The notes under the pieces are model-generated. The model made no database searches. It had not been told where the DNA came from and worked only from the letters and a program-made list of their open reading frames with translations. This document shows, piece after piece, positions 32,643 to 46,071 of a DNA stretch of 64,000 nt (within the stretch, counting starts at the first letter, position 1; every line of letters starts with the position of its first letter). A program made the position numbers and the translations under genes. The DNA lies in the NCBI GenBank assembly GCA_033816765.1, contig CM066294.1, forward strand, positions 2,294,001 to 2,358,000, given 5' to 3'. Source of the DNA: Nothopassalora personata (taxonomy: Eukaryota; Ascomycota; Dothideomycetes; Mycosphaerellales; Mycosphaerellaceae).

Positions 32643-32668
32643 ATTTACCGGTCCCGGGACCGGTAAAT
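32643..32668. repeat. Perfect 26-bp palindrome, copy 1
   Basis: ATTTACCGGTCCC followed by its exact reverse complement. It lies between the protease and RT parts of relic H. An identical copy is at 36483, and variants are at 579, 49198 and 58533. Confidence 0.95.
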
Positions 32669-35600
32669 AGCTATAGTAAGGAAAACGGATACGACTACGA
32701 CACGACGTATCTATAGGAAGACACGACGCATCTATACGAACCCGGCAAGGCTCTAACGCCTAGTAACTATTTAGCTCACTTATTAGGATTGCTTAGGAGT
32801 GCTAGAATAAAGGAACGAGTTATAGAAATTGGAATACGCGCGTTTAAGGGAGATTCTATTACTAACGTTTATTTAGTTTAAGGGGATTAGCCCTCCGAGA
32901 TCTTAAGGCAATCTACATTAAATGCTTAGGTACGGGAAGTAATAAGTAGGCTAATATATAGCTAACATTAGGATACCGTAGGTCTTTACGATATATAAGC
33001 GTAAGGCGGACAAGAAGAAGCTAGTAGACGCGAGCGTTTACGAACGCCTAGAATTACGAGTTAAGGGAGATATAGAATAGAAGCGTAGGGCACTGTACCT
33101 AGAGTCTAAGATGCCTAAAGGACAAGGTCCGTTTCACGGGAAGTACTTAACTAAGAAATTCTTAAGTATTAAGCGAGGTAGCCGGATTACTCTAGAACGG
33201 CTTACCTTAATTAAGGTTAGCATTAAGCTATTGCTAATGGAAAGGGCCTTATTCGATAAGATACTCTACAACCGGGAGGCAGTCCTCACTTAGGATTTTA
33301 GTTATATAAGGCAAATTAGGCACGACGTTATGCTACCTTAGAAGATTAATACAATCCCTTATAAGCTATAGTAGGTACGCCCTATCCGGTTATACCTAAG
33401 TCTTAGGGCGATTGTTAAGCGTATAATTAGAGCCCGGATTAAGAACAACATCCTAGAATACTTATAAGGGGCATATTCTAATAGCTAGTTCCTAGTCGTA
33501 AAGAAGGTTAATGCCTCTAGAAGCGATGTGCTATATCGGTTAATTAATTTAGCTATACTCCTAAATAAGGTTACTATACGCGATACTAACATTCTACCGG
33601 ACACGGATAGCTTCTTAGAGGATTTTACCGGGTACCGAGTCGCTTCACTTATAGACCTGTTTTTAGGTTATAATTAGATTACTTTAGATAAGTCCTACCG
33701 GGACTTAATAGCCTTTATAACCCCTCTTAGCCTAGTACGTAATACGACTCTACCTTAAGGAGCTACTAATTCAGTTACTTAGTTCGTAGGTACGGTAACA
33801 AAGATTCTACTTAATTATATCTCGCATCGAGCGAAGCCGTTTCTTAATAACATCGGTATTAAGGGACTAACTAAGGACTATAGGAATGTAGAAGTAGAGC
33901 CTAGGTTAAGGAAATAGGTCGTTAAGCACATTTTTTCCCTAGATCTAGTTCTTACTAACTTAGAAAGAGCTAGTGCGGTAGTTACTAGAGGCAAATCCTA
34001 ATAGTTATACGAAAAGCTTAAGATCGTTAGGTACGTTACTAGTCCGGATAGTCGCTATCCTAACCTAAAGGTTATAGCTAAGATCCTAGATTAGCCTACG
34101 CCTACCTATATTAAGGAGGTCCGTACCTATATAGGGCTATGTATATACTTCCGGATATAGATCCCCTAGTTCGTTATTATCGCTCGACTAATGTATAAGC
34201 TACTAAAGAAGGACGCCGAGTTCACCTAGATAGAAAATAAGCAGTTCTTAAAAGAGGAGGTTACTAGATATCTTATGTAGGCTCTAGCCTTAGTTACCCT
34301 CTACTACTTACCTAGTGCTAGGTCTATCTTTATCTTAGTTAATGCTAGCGGCACTAGATAGGGATGTATCGTTTCTTAAGAATTAATAGATAGTACCCGA
34401 CGGCGTTACCCGGTACGGTATAAGAGCGAAATCTAGAACGCGTTAGAATCTAGATATAATACTAGTAAGCGGGAATGCCTTAGGGTCCTTAAGGGGCTTA
34501 AGAAGATCTAGAGATATATTACTAGCGTTAATTTTGTCCTTAAGGTTAATGCTAAGACAATTATATAGTAGCTTAACCGGCCGGCTTCGGACCTACCGAA
34601 CTCGGTAATAGCCCGGTAGGTCGTATAGATTAGGTTATTTACGTTCGAGGTAAAGCACGTTACGGGGACTAGACATACTAGCCTAGATGCCCTGTCTCGT
34701 AGGCCCTCTACACCTTAGGAACCTAGGGAAGCTAACGAAGACGAAGTCGACCGGATGATTAATAATAAGCTATTCGGGTACCCGGAGCCGGTCGACACCT
34801 ATCTAGTTAAAATCTAGAAAACACGACATCTCGGGGACCGATACTCTAAGGGCTCTTAGTAGCTTACTTAGGTTATAGAAACTAGGACCCGGCCCGATAG
34901 TATTACCCGTACTAAGTACCGGCGGCTAGTAAAGAAAAGCGTCAATTTCTTTATCCGGAACTAATTGCTATTCTTCTAGAAGCGCCGAGGAGTACCGTTG
35001 TAACTTGTAATTAACGATAATAAGGCTTAGAAGGAGATTGTTATAGAGTACTATAAGAGACACGGCTACCGTAGCGCTAAGGTCGTGTATAACCTTATTT
35101 CCGATCGGTATTACTAGGACGGGTGCTTCGCTAATGTCTCTACGTAGGTTCAAAGTTATGCTCCCTATAGGTTTTGCGAAGGTAACTAGCGCGCTAGTAA
35201 GCTTCACTTATCGAGCCCTTAAGTTATTAGTAAGAAGTAGTACTCGGACCCCGTCTAGGTACATAAAAATGGATACCTCCTAGTTACGCACGAAGCACTT
35301 AGTAACTAGATCGAGGCTAGAGTAACGAGGGCACCTCCTAGCTCTAAGACGGTTACTAAGTTTCTATACGAGGATGTCTTCTATAGGCACGGCTACTATG
35401 CTAAAATTGTGCTTAATAACGCTACGGTTTATACGGCTAAGGTTAAGCGGTTGCTCGTAGGGCTTAGTGTTCGAAGGATCTGAATATTACCGTACTATCC
35501 GTAGTCTAATGCTCCGGTCGAGGCTAGATACCGTCCGATTCTTGTAGCATTAGTAAAGCTTATAAGGAACATATACCGCGGATAGGAATAATAGGTACCC

Positions 35601-36482
35601 GCCGTGTTATAGGCTAATAGGACTACGACCTATCGTACTACTGGAATAATACTAGCTTAGGTCCTATATAGCTATCGTACGATTCTACCAATTAAGGTTA
35701 AGTACCCGACGTAGGCGAATTATTAATAGGGATCGGTAAGAACGACTAAGGACCTGCTTACTATACGTGCGCGTTAACTCTAGGCTCGAGACCTTAGTTT
35801 AGAAGAGCTATATGCTCGAAGGAAGCGACTAAGAGAACTTAGTAAGGACTACTTTAATTCTTACCGGAATGTTAACTCTATTAGTTTCTAGAAGGGCGAC
35901 CTTATTATAAGATTCGATAAGCTATATAAGGATAACTTCTTACGCAAGATCGGTTACCGATAGCAAGGTCTATATCGGGTGTCTAGTGTCTCTAGGGAGT
36001 TTAGTACCTATATTCTTAAGGAACTTAATAGTACGCTAATAAAGGGTATTTAGGTACGAGAAAACCTTAAGCTAGTTCTAGAGCTTCGTCCGGATAATAT
36101 AGGAGTACTAGGCCTAGATAATGGGATCGATCTCGTAATAGGGGAGGGAGAAGTCGCTAATAGCGAAGACAGTAGTAATTTAAACGAGATCGAGCCTATC
36201 GCCGACGAAGACGTGCTACCTATAGGAGTTAACGAAAGGGGATCGTATCCTAAACCGGAATCTAAGAAGCTATTGGTTAGGCCTTATAACCTTTCTATAG
36301 CCGAAATTTTACAGTTTAGTAGGATTGAGGCTAAGAACTAATTAGTTAGCAATAGCGTACGGAGTTTACTTCCCTTAGGTATGTGTTGTACATGCCCTTT
36401 AGTTTGTTAAGTCGATTCGGTTATCTAGACTTTACTTTATAGGGTGTTCTTACCTTAGTTGGACCTTAGTTAGTAGAGTTAC
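32669..36482 (+). pseudogene. pol: Relic H: RIPed gypsy RT, RNase H and integrase
   Basis: Plus-sense. RT motifs remain around 33660-33780 (ITLDKSYRDLIAF, then TTLP-GATNS) and 33830 (FLNNIGIKG). RNase H has a fragment near 34340. The segment HVTGTRHTSLDALSRRP near 34660 marks the end of RNase H. Integrase follows to about 35800 and a basic tail to about 36340. Motifs resemble a Ty3/gypsy lineage distinct from A, B and D. Short open stretches inside (33111-33293) are remnants. Confidence 0.75.
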
Positions 36483-36508
36483 ATTTACCGGTCCCGGGAC
36501 CGGTAAAT
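36483..36508. repeat. Perfect 26-bp palindrome, copy 2
   Basis: Same sequence as 32643-32668, at the junction of relic H and element E. The following bases (CGGATTACGTAAT..) resemble, inverted, those flanking the variant at 49198. Confidence 0.95.
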
Positions 36509-39500
36509 CGGATTACGTAATAGCGTAGCATGCCCCTACCGAATACTTACCTAGGTAGTTACTAGTACTAGTTTTCGGTCACATGTAGGGTTATCGGACC
36601 TTTAGTATAACCTTAATAGTACTGCTCTTACTACTTATAAGACCGGTCTCGGCGCTACTACCTTATAACGGTTATAGGGACATACGCTAAGAGGTATACT
36701 TAAGCGTAGCTCTCTACCTACTATTTCCTCTCCTTTTCTTTAAACACTAACACTATTACTAGAGCTACTAATACATCTATCTACTACTACTACACACATT
36801 AGACGGTTCTTTAGCCTCTCTCTCTTTACGACCTTAACCTTCTTTAAAGCCCCTACCCCGATACTAAGCTTTTAAAGCTTACTAATACTCTAGAGTAGTA
36901 CTACGAGATAGCTAGCTCTTTCGATCTTACTACTAGCGAATCCTAGTTATTATAGCTTTAGCTAGTCTATCGTTACGCCCGGCTAGCTCGAGCATAGCGC
37001 TCACTAGTACTATTACTAGGCTTACCTACCTACCTTAGACCTTGTTCGAGTCCCTTCGCCTACCGGACAACGTTAAGCATGTCCTTACTAATACGAACAC
37101 GCCGAAGTCCGCCGCTAATATTATGTTCCGAGAGCTTAATCCTTAGAAGCGGGTTAAGGTATTAAAGGACTTCTATAAGGGCTTCAAGAAGGTGTTCGAA
37201 GACTGCTCCGTCTAGGTTAACCTATTTTTCGAGGAAGTTAAGAGCGGCATAGGTAAGAGCTACTAGGATAAATTCCTTAGTAATAAGAAGCTCGATGTCT
37301 TGTTTCCTATCGTCGGTAAGATTCGTAAGACCGGTTTAGAGATTCGTAACCGAGAGAAGACTCTTCGAGCTACGCTTACCCGCTACTAGCTATAGTAGAT
37401 AGACAATAAGATTCTTAATTGACGCGTTATCTCCGAGATTTGTAGTACTAACAGCGGGCGCCGCTAGTTTACGGCCTTTATTAGCAAGTACCTAGATTAT
37501 AGTAGGGCTGTTAGTAGAATTTAGAGGGCACTAATCTAGCGTATAAGGATCGGCCGTAAGGGCATAGATCGTAAGCGAATTCTAGAGCCTAGTAATCTTA
37601 CCTAGTGCGATAGGGAGGCCAAAGCACGTAGCATTAATCCGTAGTCGGCTAAGAGTAGAGAGATTATTAGAAGATACCGCCTAGCCGTCTATAAGGATAG
37701 CCTTCTATACTTTATAGAGGGTACTATTACTAAGAATTCCGCGTCCCTAGAGGACAGCATAGATTAACCTAGACCATCTAGCTAGCAATAGCCTTAGCTA
37801 CATTAGCTACTACCGGGTAGTAAAGGTAAAGGACGTGTAAAGAGTACTACGCTAACTCTACTAGCCTCTACCTAGCCTATAGTCCTATCGAGAGGAGGTC
37901 GTAAGTCGAGTCGACTTAAGTAGCTCCGTATAGGCGAAAGCATAGGTAAGGGCATAACTACGCCTACTTAATCCTCGCCTAACCGAACGCTAGACGGCGC
38001 TCCTATACGCAAAGGTAGTCCGCTAGGTACACCGGTTAGCACCCTACGATCTACTCCGGCCCTAACTAAGAATAGTAATCCGATGCTTACTATGTTACCT
38101 TCGGCTATAATTAGGGATGTATTAGTCTTTAAGGATTAGATCCTATAAGAAGACGAGGCCCTCCGGATTAAGCGCGCTAACTGCACCTACAATAAGCGGT
38201 ACTATAGTATTAAGTTTAGAAACTCGATTAATGTAGATAGCATTAACTAGCTACCTAAGTACCGGATGGCGGGCCTTAAGATACTCGAATATACTGTCTC
38301 GGACGTTCTTAAGAGGGATAGTAAGGTTAGCGCTATAATGTACGATTAGTATATTCGAGATTTCTACTATAAGGCCCTCTACTTCGTTACGAATTCCGGT
38401 ATTACCGCTAATACCCTATGTAAGCGCGGGCTTAAGGTCTAAGACTAGCTCTTTAAAGGCAAGAGTTTTTTAGCTATTAAGGTGAAGAATAGGTCGTGGT
38501 TTCGCCCTAATAAGCGTAGTTAGAAGACTATTAACCCACTTAGCTATCTCCGTGTTTAAGGTAAGGTCGGTACTACGAGTAGTATCGTTACGCATGCTAA
38601 CTACAACTAGATCCTTAACAAATTCGGCATTAATAAAGCTAACTAAGCCGATCTTAATAGTACCGGTACCTATATTAATAGCAATATGCTATACTAGTAC
38701 AATAACGCTAAACTAGCACCGCGGGTTAAAACAATTAGAGAGATAATAAGTCGAGAATTCGACGTATACCGATAGTACCTACGAGAATTAAACAAGGTTA
38801 GTAACGGCGGCGTCTACTAGAATATGTAGTATTCTCTAAGCTAATAGATTATGCGATAAGACCCCGGGCTATAGCTCTTATAAGTGGCGCTGCACCCTTA
38901 GCACTATACTCGGTTTATCTCCTTCCCTAGGCCTACGATTTTTAGCTTTAATAGGGCTCATTAGGGGGGTAACGCGAACACTATAGTGTAGTATACTAGG
39001 GTCGACTTAAACCTCGAAATTGAAAACTACTAGACTAGTAACCGGCTCAATATACTATACTCTCTTAACTTAGAGGGCACTAGTAGGCCGGAGTTTTTAC
39101 ACGGTTTTTATAAGTAAGGGAATGCTAGAGAGTTTATCTAGTAGTACCGGATTAACGACTGTATAGAAGACGGCCGATTTAAGTATTTCTTCTCGGTTAG
39201 GGTCTAGAATTACCTAAGTAAGAACAGCATTAGCTAGTTTAGAGAGGACCTAAGCGCTAGGCAAATGCGGGTAACTACTATAGGCGTTCTAATAAGGTAG
39301 GCCGCATATAAGAAGACGCTACGCTAGATTAACCCTTACTTTATCGAGATCCGCGACGATAACTATCTTAAACTCTAGAGAAGCTAGAGCATGCACTAGG
39401 TAATAGACCTCTATCGTAACTTTAAGACGCTAAGTAAGAGCGCTACGGGGTTTAAGTATCGACGCCTAGTACCCGGCTATCCTTTTCCTACGGCCGTATA

Positions 39501-40171
39501 CCTTAGTAGTATTAGCCCTCTGTCCGATGCCCTAGCGGGTTTAAAGTCTTAGAACGACAACGAAGTTATCCTTAATGCTAGAAGGTAGCTTAATGCTACG
39601 GTCCGCCTAGACTCGGAGCTCTTCTATAAGAAGATACATAATTAGCGCGTCCGAGCTATGAAATTAATAGATAAGTAGCTTAGCTTAGTTACTACTCTCG
39701 AGCAGATGTGCTTTATAAGCGAAGGGCGTAATAAGAGCTTCTTCCGTAACTACTATAGGAACTTTACTAGCTAGCTACTTAGGGACGCGTCTAGTAAGAC
39801 TAGTATTGGCCACGACAACGAGTAGGTCTAGATAAAGGAGTTATATAAGAATAAGTGGAACTAAGTAGTTAGTGCGGGTTTATAAGCTCCTAGTTTCTAG
39901 TTGATTTCCGGCTACAGCTATAGCCTATAGGATTCTAGTTCTAATTCTAGTTCTAATTCTAGTTCTAATTCTAGTTCTAATTCTAGTTCTAATTCTGGTT
40001 CTAATTCTAGTTCTAATTCTAGTTCTAATCCTAGTTCTAATGCTAGTTCTAATGCTTCGGGTACAGGTGCTTCTAGTCCTTAGATCTTACTTGTTTCTTA
40101 TAGTTACTTATCTTCCCTTAACTTACTTTCTAGTTACGCGGTGGACTCGCCTTTGGATTTATTAGGTTACT
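36509..40171 (+). pseudogene. Element E, right copy: RIPed ORF region of unknown product
   Basis: One frame (about 36840-39960), if TAG/TAA are read as mutated CAG/CAA/TGG, gives a long protein of roughly 1,000 residues. I do not recognise it; fragments include SFPRPTIFSFNRAH and GYPFPTAVYLSSISPLS. It has a Ser/Asn repeat tail coded by the GTTCTAATTCTA array. The ends of E look like imperfect inverted repeats around GGTCCCGGGACC, suggesting a DNA transposon or another inverted-terminal element. It is interrupted at 40171 by copia F. Confidence 0.45.
39930..40055. repeat. TTCTAGTTCTAA microsatellite in E
   Basis: Tandem six-base units (TAATTC/TAGTTC), the inverse of the array at 1308-1362 but roughly twice as long. 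The two E copies therefore differ in repeat number. Confidence 0.85.
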
Positions 40172-40418
40172 TGTTAAGTTGAGACCTTATAGGATACGTA
40201 GTTAGCAGCGGAGTAGAGTAAGAGATTAATCTTTAACTGGCTAATAGCTACAGGGCATACAGCAATATATTAGGAACCAATGTGTTAATTGTGTTAGATG
40301 TCTATCTAAGCTAAAGGGGAGAGAAGGTGTCTTCCGACAAGCTAAGTTATCGTAGATGCCTTAGGCTATTAGATTATAACCTAACTGTTAGCTCCCCCTA
40401 AGATGCTATATCTTAACA
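40172..40418 (-). repeat. 3' LTR of copia F
   Basis: 247 bp, TGTTAAGTTGAG to ATCTTAACA, partly RIPed. Confidence 0.93.
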
Positions 40419-40599
40419 CTCCTACTTATCTTACATAGGAGGCTACAGTCTGCTCTTCTCCTATTAGTAGTATTTAGACCTCTATAACAGGTTGAGCTAG
40501 CTTATAAACCTCTAGAAGTGTGGACTAGTCTTTAGCTTTATGAACCTATCTACAACTATCTTAGATGTTAGGGTGTACTTAACAGTAATAAGCCTTCTC

Positions 40600-43500
40600 T
40601 ACTAAAGTTTCCTAATAGCATTGTAGGCAATGTTAATGTACTTTAACTTGTTATAAACATATGCATCCCTTACTAGGGTGAGGGCAGCTTAGTTGTTACC
40701 TCTTAATTAGACTAGTCTTAAGCTTAACATAGTCTCCTAGTTTCTAGTGATCCTTAGTTAATAGGAACAGTCTCCCACTAACTCTAGACAGTCTATCTCC
40801 CTTAGTAGTGAAGCTAGGAATTGGGATTACTTTATATATACATTTATAGCTATGTATTTAGCTTCTATTATAGATGTTACTATAGACTTTTGCTTCTTAC
40901 TTATCTAGGAGACTAGTGCCCTATAGAGGAAGAAGACATACCTAAGGATAGAGACTCTGTCTACTTTGTCCATTACATAATTAGAGTTATAGTATCTAAC
41001 TAGGCATCCTTCTCTATGCCTAGAGAAGACAAGGCTAAGATTAGGATATAAACTTAGATATCTTATAATCTTCTTTAAAGCCTTTATATAGTAGGCGGAT
41101 AGGTTACTTACAAATGAGCTCATCCTTCCTAGGGCAAAAGCAGTGTCTAGCCTTGTAATTGTTACTAGCTATATCTATATACTATTAATACTTTAGTACT
41201 CTGCCTTGTTACACCTCTCATCTATGTAGCTTAAAGGTTTAAGAGCCTTATAGCTGTCTATAGGTAAGTGTGTAGGTGCTGCCTTCTTATAGTTTATCCC
41301 TATCTTAGTAAGGTTGTCCCTAATAAAGTGTCCCTAGTTAAGTTTTAGGATTCCTCTCCTCCTATCCCTTATGACTCTTATGCTAAGGATCTTTTTAGGT
41401 TTACTAAGATCTTTAATCTTAAAGACTTTACTAAGTTCTCTTTTGAACTAGAGAACATCCGTTAACTTTAGTGTAGCAATTAGAATGTTATCTATATATA
41501 TAAGAATCATGATCTCTTTTTCCTTATAAATAAGTAGGCATAGATCCACCTCTAACTATGTAAATCCAATCTCTCTAAGCTTTAACATATAGAGTTGATT
41601 CTAATCTCTAGCTGCTTGCTTAAGTCTATATAAGCTTTTAAGGATCTTAAACACTATGTTTAGTAGAAGCTCAACTCCTAGTAGTAGTAATATAAAGATG
41701 TCTTTATAGAGGGTGCTTTCTATAAACGCATTGTTTACATCCACTTAGTAAAGATAGAGATCCTTCTTACACACAATAGCTATAAACACCCTAAGGGTGT
41801 CCTATCTAACTATAGGCGCAAATGTCTCTATAAAGTTAACACTAAACTTCTATAAAAAGCCCCTTATAACTAGCCTAGCCTTGAACTTTTTAATAGCTCT
41901 ACTAATGCTTCTTTTAACATTAAAGACCTATCTTAACGTAACTAAGTTTACTCCTTCTAGTGGAACAGCATTCTCCTAGGTGTTGTTACTCTATAGAGCA
42001 TCTAGCTCCTTCTAGATTGCTTCCTTCTAAAGGTGTCCCTATTTCTTGTTATTTATAGCATCCTTATAGGACTTTAGAATTAGGATCTCTTACTTGTATG
42101 CAATAACTTCTATAGTTGCTATAAAGGCTATCTCCTTAACTTCTTCTAGGGATTCACTATCCTATAGTACTGAATTATCCACTGATTGTATAGCTATAAA
42201 GAAAGCTTAGTAGTAAGTAGCAAGGTTCTCTAAGAGGTCTATTGCTTCTCCCACTTTAGTAGCTAGTTCAGGTATAGGGACTATAGATCTTAGGGCTTTC
42301 TATTTCTATTTATAGCCCTTAACATTATAGTTAGCCCTCCTCTTACTAAGGGATAATCTAAGAGTAGTCACTTATGTCCTAGTAACATTCTTTTCCTAGA
42401 GATCTAGTGAACTCATCTTAATTGGCTTATCGATTTTCTAAAATTCCCCTACATTCTTTAGAGGCTAGGGAAGTTGCATAAACAGCTTTCTTAGCTAGGC
42501 TATTACTAGGCTGCTCTACTAAATGATTAAATAGTGAACAGGTTGCTCTAAGGATATGTCCTTCCTTAGCCTCCCTAAGGGTCTCCTAGCTAGTGCATTA
42601 CTTAATAGATTCAATTTTGTAACATTAAGATCTATATCACCTCTAGGTTAGTCCTTAAAGAAGTCTATATATATGTATTATTTAACAGCTTTTATGTCTA
42701 GTTCCTAAAAGAGCTAGGCCTTAGCTGTGTTTTTAACGTATCTAACAAATACTGCTTCTTTGCCTCTATTTATTAGTTTATCACTTCTTACCTATTAAGG
42801 CTAGGATCTTGTATCTATATAGACAATAGCTTTACATCCCTAAACCTTTAAATGGTTAATAGTTGGCTTAATACTATTAAAGGCTTCATCTAGTGAAACC
42901 TTAAACCTATTATAGTCTAGACCATTTAGTAGTTTGTTCCTTATGTAGGTTTAGGCTTCTAGTGCTTTAGGCTAGAATTTAATTAGCATCTTGGCCTCTT
43001 TAAGCATTGCCCTTATAGAGTCTTCTAAGGTTTGTATTAACCTTTCAACTAGTCCATTTTAGAGCGAGTTATATGCCTTAGTATGCTCTAGCCCAATTCC
43101 TAAATCCTTCTCCTACTACTTAACTAATGCAATAAGTTCCCTTGCATTGTTAAGCCTAACTGCTTTTAACTATGCTAATGATTTCCTCTCTGCCTTAATC
43201 TTCTAGTTCTAGAGAGCAACTAGAGCATCTTCTCTTTTCTTAAGAGGATAGGTCCACTTTTTTTTAGAGAAGTTATTAACAATCTTAAGCTAGTATTTGA
43301 ACCCTAGCCTTAATATTAGTAGTAGACTATATATGTTAATAGATATAAGGGCAAGTCTTTTAGGTCTTCTCTTAGTAACTTTACCTTTGTACTTCTTTAT
43401 CTTTACTATTAAACACACTCTACACTAGTGGAAGCCATCCCTAGGAATAGGAATAGGTTCTTTTAAGTCTATTACCTTATAAAGATTCTAGAGCAAGTTC

Positions 43501-45094
43501 TTCCTAAAGTGTGCAAATCTTCTATGCTAAAGCTCCTACTGTTTTAGGTTAGTCTCTAATTTAGCAGTTATAAAGGCATTCTCCATTAGTAGTGCACATA
43601 ATAAGTAATATGCCCTTTCTTATAGTAGAGGAGAAATCTCATTAATAAATAGAACCCCCCTAAGGAGCCTTGTCTAGACAACAGTTTAGCTAGAGGGGGA
43701 TACAAGAGAAAATAAAGGAGGTTAGACACTAAACTACTTACTAAACTAGTTCTAAGAAACTAGGTTTACCCCTAGCTTAGGTATAAGTAGAACATCTTCT
43801 AAAACAACTTTCCTACTAGATCTCCTACTTATCTCTACAGTCCTAATATAAGTGGCTAACAAATGCCTACCTCCTACTTTGATCCATTTCTTCTTTATTA
43901 AGGGAGTTATAGATCTAAAGAGGCAGTTCTAGTTAGTTATATAGGATAAAGCATAAGAATTAAGTAACTACTCTAATAAGGGGAACTTGCCTTAGACTTC
44001 TGTAGTTAAGTGAGCCACTTTATTATACTTATTATTATTAGACATTGTCTTCTAGGATAAGTTGTATAAGTTAGGTAGCTCTTAGGTAGAGAAACCTTTC
44101 CTAGTCTTTCTTGTTTTAGAGGAAGGAGACTAGGCCTAGTTCTTCTAGAGTAATAGCATATTAGAGCTAAGTTTCTTTACTATTTTCTTAAGTTCCTCTA
44201 TAGAGGACTTCTCTCTTAGTGTTCTTCTTAAAGATGGTAGTAGAGATCTTCTCTTCTTAATATGTGTTGCATTCTAGGAGGATAGTGCTTAGGAATAAGA
44301 TCTAAGGACCTTCTTTACCTTAGAGAGACTAGGGCAGTCCTTAATAAGATAGTCCTTCTTATAGAGAAGGCAGGAAAGTAATCTTACCTAACCTAAGGGC
44401 CTAACCTAGGTGGCTGCTATACTATACTTAGCCTTAGAGGGATTCAATCTAGCCTCTTAAGCCTTAAGGATCTTTAAGGTCCTTTTATAATCTATCTTTA
44501 GCTAAGCTATAATGGTATCCCTAGCTATATAGTAGTTAGGTAGTAGTAAGCTTAAAAGCTAGGTTATTCTTATATTAGCTTTCCTATAGTGCTAGCCCTC
44601 TAGGTCAATATTAGCAATCCTCCTTCCGAGAGACACTAGGTGTGCCTATGCAGATCTAATAGTGAACTCTTCACTTATCTTAAAGTTTATAAACTGTTTT
44701 GTGAGCTTATGTGCATAGGTTAGTAACACCTAGCTGTACTTATTCTAGAGATGCACCTATATCTTAGCAGCTTTTCTAGATTCGTAAGAGCCCTTAAGCT
44801 CAAATTCATCTTCTTCTATAATCCTACTTAGGATACTAAAGCAGTAAGCTGCATTTTGTTTTGTCTATATTAGTGCATTAAGAATCTCTTTAATCTTAGT
44901 CTCTTCCTAGAGTTTTAGGTTCTCGCCCTTAATGTTATTAAATAACACTTCTAACAGGTCATTAATTACAAAGAATGCTAACTAGCTCTCTATCTTGTAT
45001 CTCTAAAGGTTGAACTATCTCTTCTAGTTATCTCTCCTAAGAATTGGGATTTTAGTTCCCTTCTCTTCTCCTTTCTCTTAGTGTAAATCCATAA
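40600..45094 (-). pseudogene. Copia F gag-pol, RIPed
   Basis: Sense minus. An ATG-like start is near 45094 and a degraded CCHC knuckle is near 44340-44390. An integrase/RT region follows, with many stops. The clearest remnant is 40905-41123, where AYYIKALKKIIRYLS then YYNSNYVMDKVDRVS match the RT/RNase H junction of copia elements. RNase H lies next to the 3' LTR, the copia order with integrase upstream of RT. No intact frame remains. Confidence 0.8.
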
Positions 45095-45538
45095 TAAATT
45101 GAATGTAATAAAACAAGGTGTATATGCTTTAAAGTCGTGGCTTAGGTCCTGCTAAGGCTTTTAGTATAGAATAGTAAGGTTCGTAGGTGTAGATACTAAG
45201 GCCTACTTAGTAGGGTAAAGAAAGAGCGGTATAGTCTCGGAGCTAGGATACAGGTCTGTCTCTCCTAGTAGAGTTCTAAATAACTTACTTAAAGTCCTTC
45301 TTAATAGTATCTCGATGTAGTTCTACCTATAGAGTGTCTTTAAGGTATTAGCTTATAGTAAGCCACATAGAGTCCTTTTCTAGATTACCTATTACTTAGT
45401 ATTAAACCAAGCTCCTTAATAGGACAGATAGGGTAGACTTCTACTTCCTAGATGTTTTCTGCTATAATAGCAAGGGATACAAGTAACCTGTACTAATATA
45501 GGTTGCTCTTACTACTGCATAAACTCGGGCTTATAACC

Positions 45539-45785
45539 TGTTAAGTTAAGACCTTATAGGATACGTAGTTAGTAGCGGAGTAGAGTAAGAGATCAATCTT
45601 CAACTAGCTAATAGCTACAGGGCATGCAGCAATATATTAGGAACCAATGTGTTAATTGTGTTAGATGTCTATCTAAGCTAAAGGGGAGAGAAGGTGTCTT
45701 CCGATAAGCTAAGTTATCGTAGATGCCTTAGGCTATTAGATCATAACCTAACTATTAGCTCCCCCTAAGATGCTACATCTTAACA
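45539..45785 (-). repeat. 5' LTR of copia F
   Basis: 247 bp, TGTTAAGTTAAG to ATCTTAACA, followed by TTACT. The sense sequence just inside (GGTTATAAGCCCGAG) may be a RIPed tRNA primer site, unlike the self-primer sites of A-D. Confidence 0.93.
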
Positions 45786-45876
45786 TTACTAGTACTAACG
45801 CTCACTTGTCTTACAAATGGCGTTTACGTTATTCGACTACCTAGCCCGCTCGATTAATGCTAACATAGCTGTCTAT
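45786..45876 (+). other. Element E fragment between F and C
   Basis: 91 bases matching the reverse complement of about 1105-1190. It shows that F and C both landed in the same E copy. Last five bases TCTAT are the C target. Confidence 0.85.
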
Positions 45877-45982
45877 TGTTACGGTTCGGACAAGACAACG
45901 TGGAGGAGTCTTACTGGACGGACTATAGCGTATCCTGGCAGTCGGATAGGCAGCAGTCGAGCAGTCGTGATCGAGCTACTCG

Positions 45983-46042
45983 GGTCGACCAGTGACTCAC
46001 CCGGATCGACCGACTGGTCGACCGACCAGGTCGTGCTCGACC
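45983..46042. promoter_or_regulatory. GGTCG/CGACC array in the C LTR
   Basis: Eight occurrences in both orientations, including GGTCGACC, just upstream of the TATA box. It is repeated at 48064-48123 in the other LTR. Candidate operator for the element's antisense-encoded zinc-cluster protein; binding is inferred. Confidence 0.6.
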
Positions 46043-46065
46043 AACCAGTCGCCAAGACATGGCAC

Positions 46066-46071
46066 TATATA
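46066..46071 (+). promoter_or_regulatory. TATA box of element C
   Basis: CACTATATAGACG, 34-39 bases upstream of the RNA start predicted from primer-site complementarity. Confidence 0.65.

Larger units (their letters stand above)
40172..45785 (-). mobile_element. Element F: RIPed Ty1/copia retrotransposon
   Basis: 5,614 bp with 247-bp LTRs (40172-40418 and 45539-45785) and target duplication TTACT (40167-40171 and 45786-45790). It is minus-sense. About ten LTR differences are all C/T or G/A at CpA/TpG sites. It is inserted in element E. It is less CpG-rich than its surroundings. Confidence 0.93.

Noticed and set aside
33111..33293. 60-codon open frame in relic H
   Set aside because: Fragment of the RIPed pol with no start context; not an independent gene.
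34968..35207. 79-codon minus-strand frame
   Set aside because: Antisense to the RIPed integrase of relic H; stop-poor by chance because RIP stops fall on the other strand.
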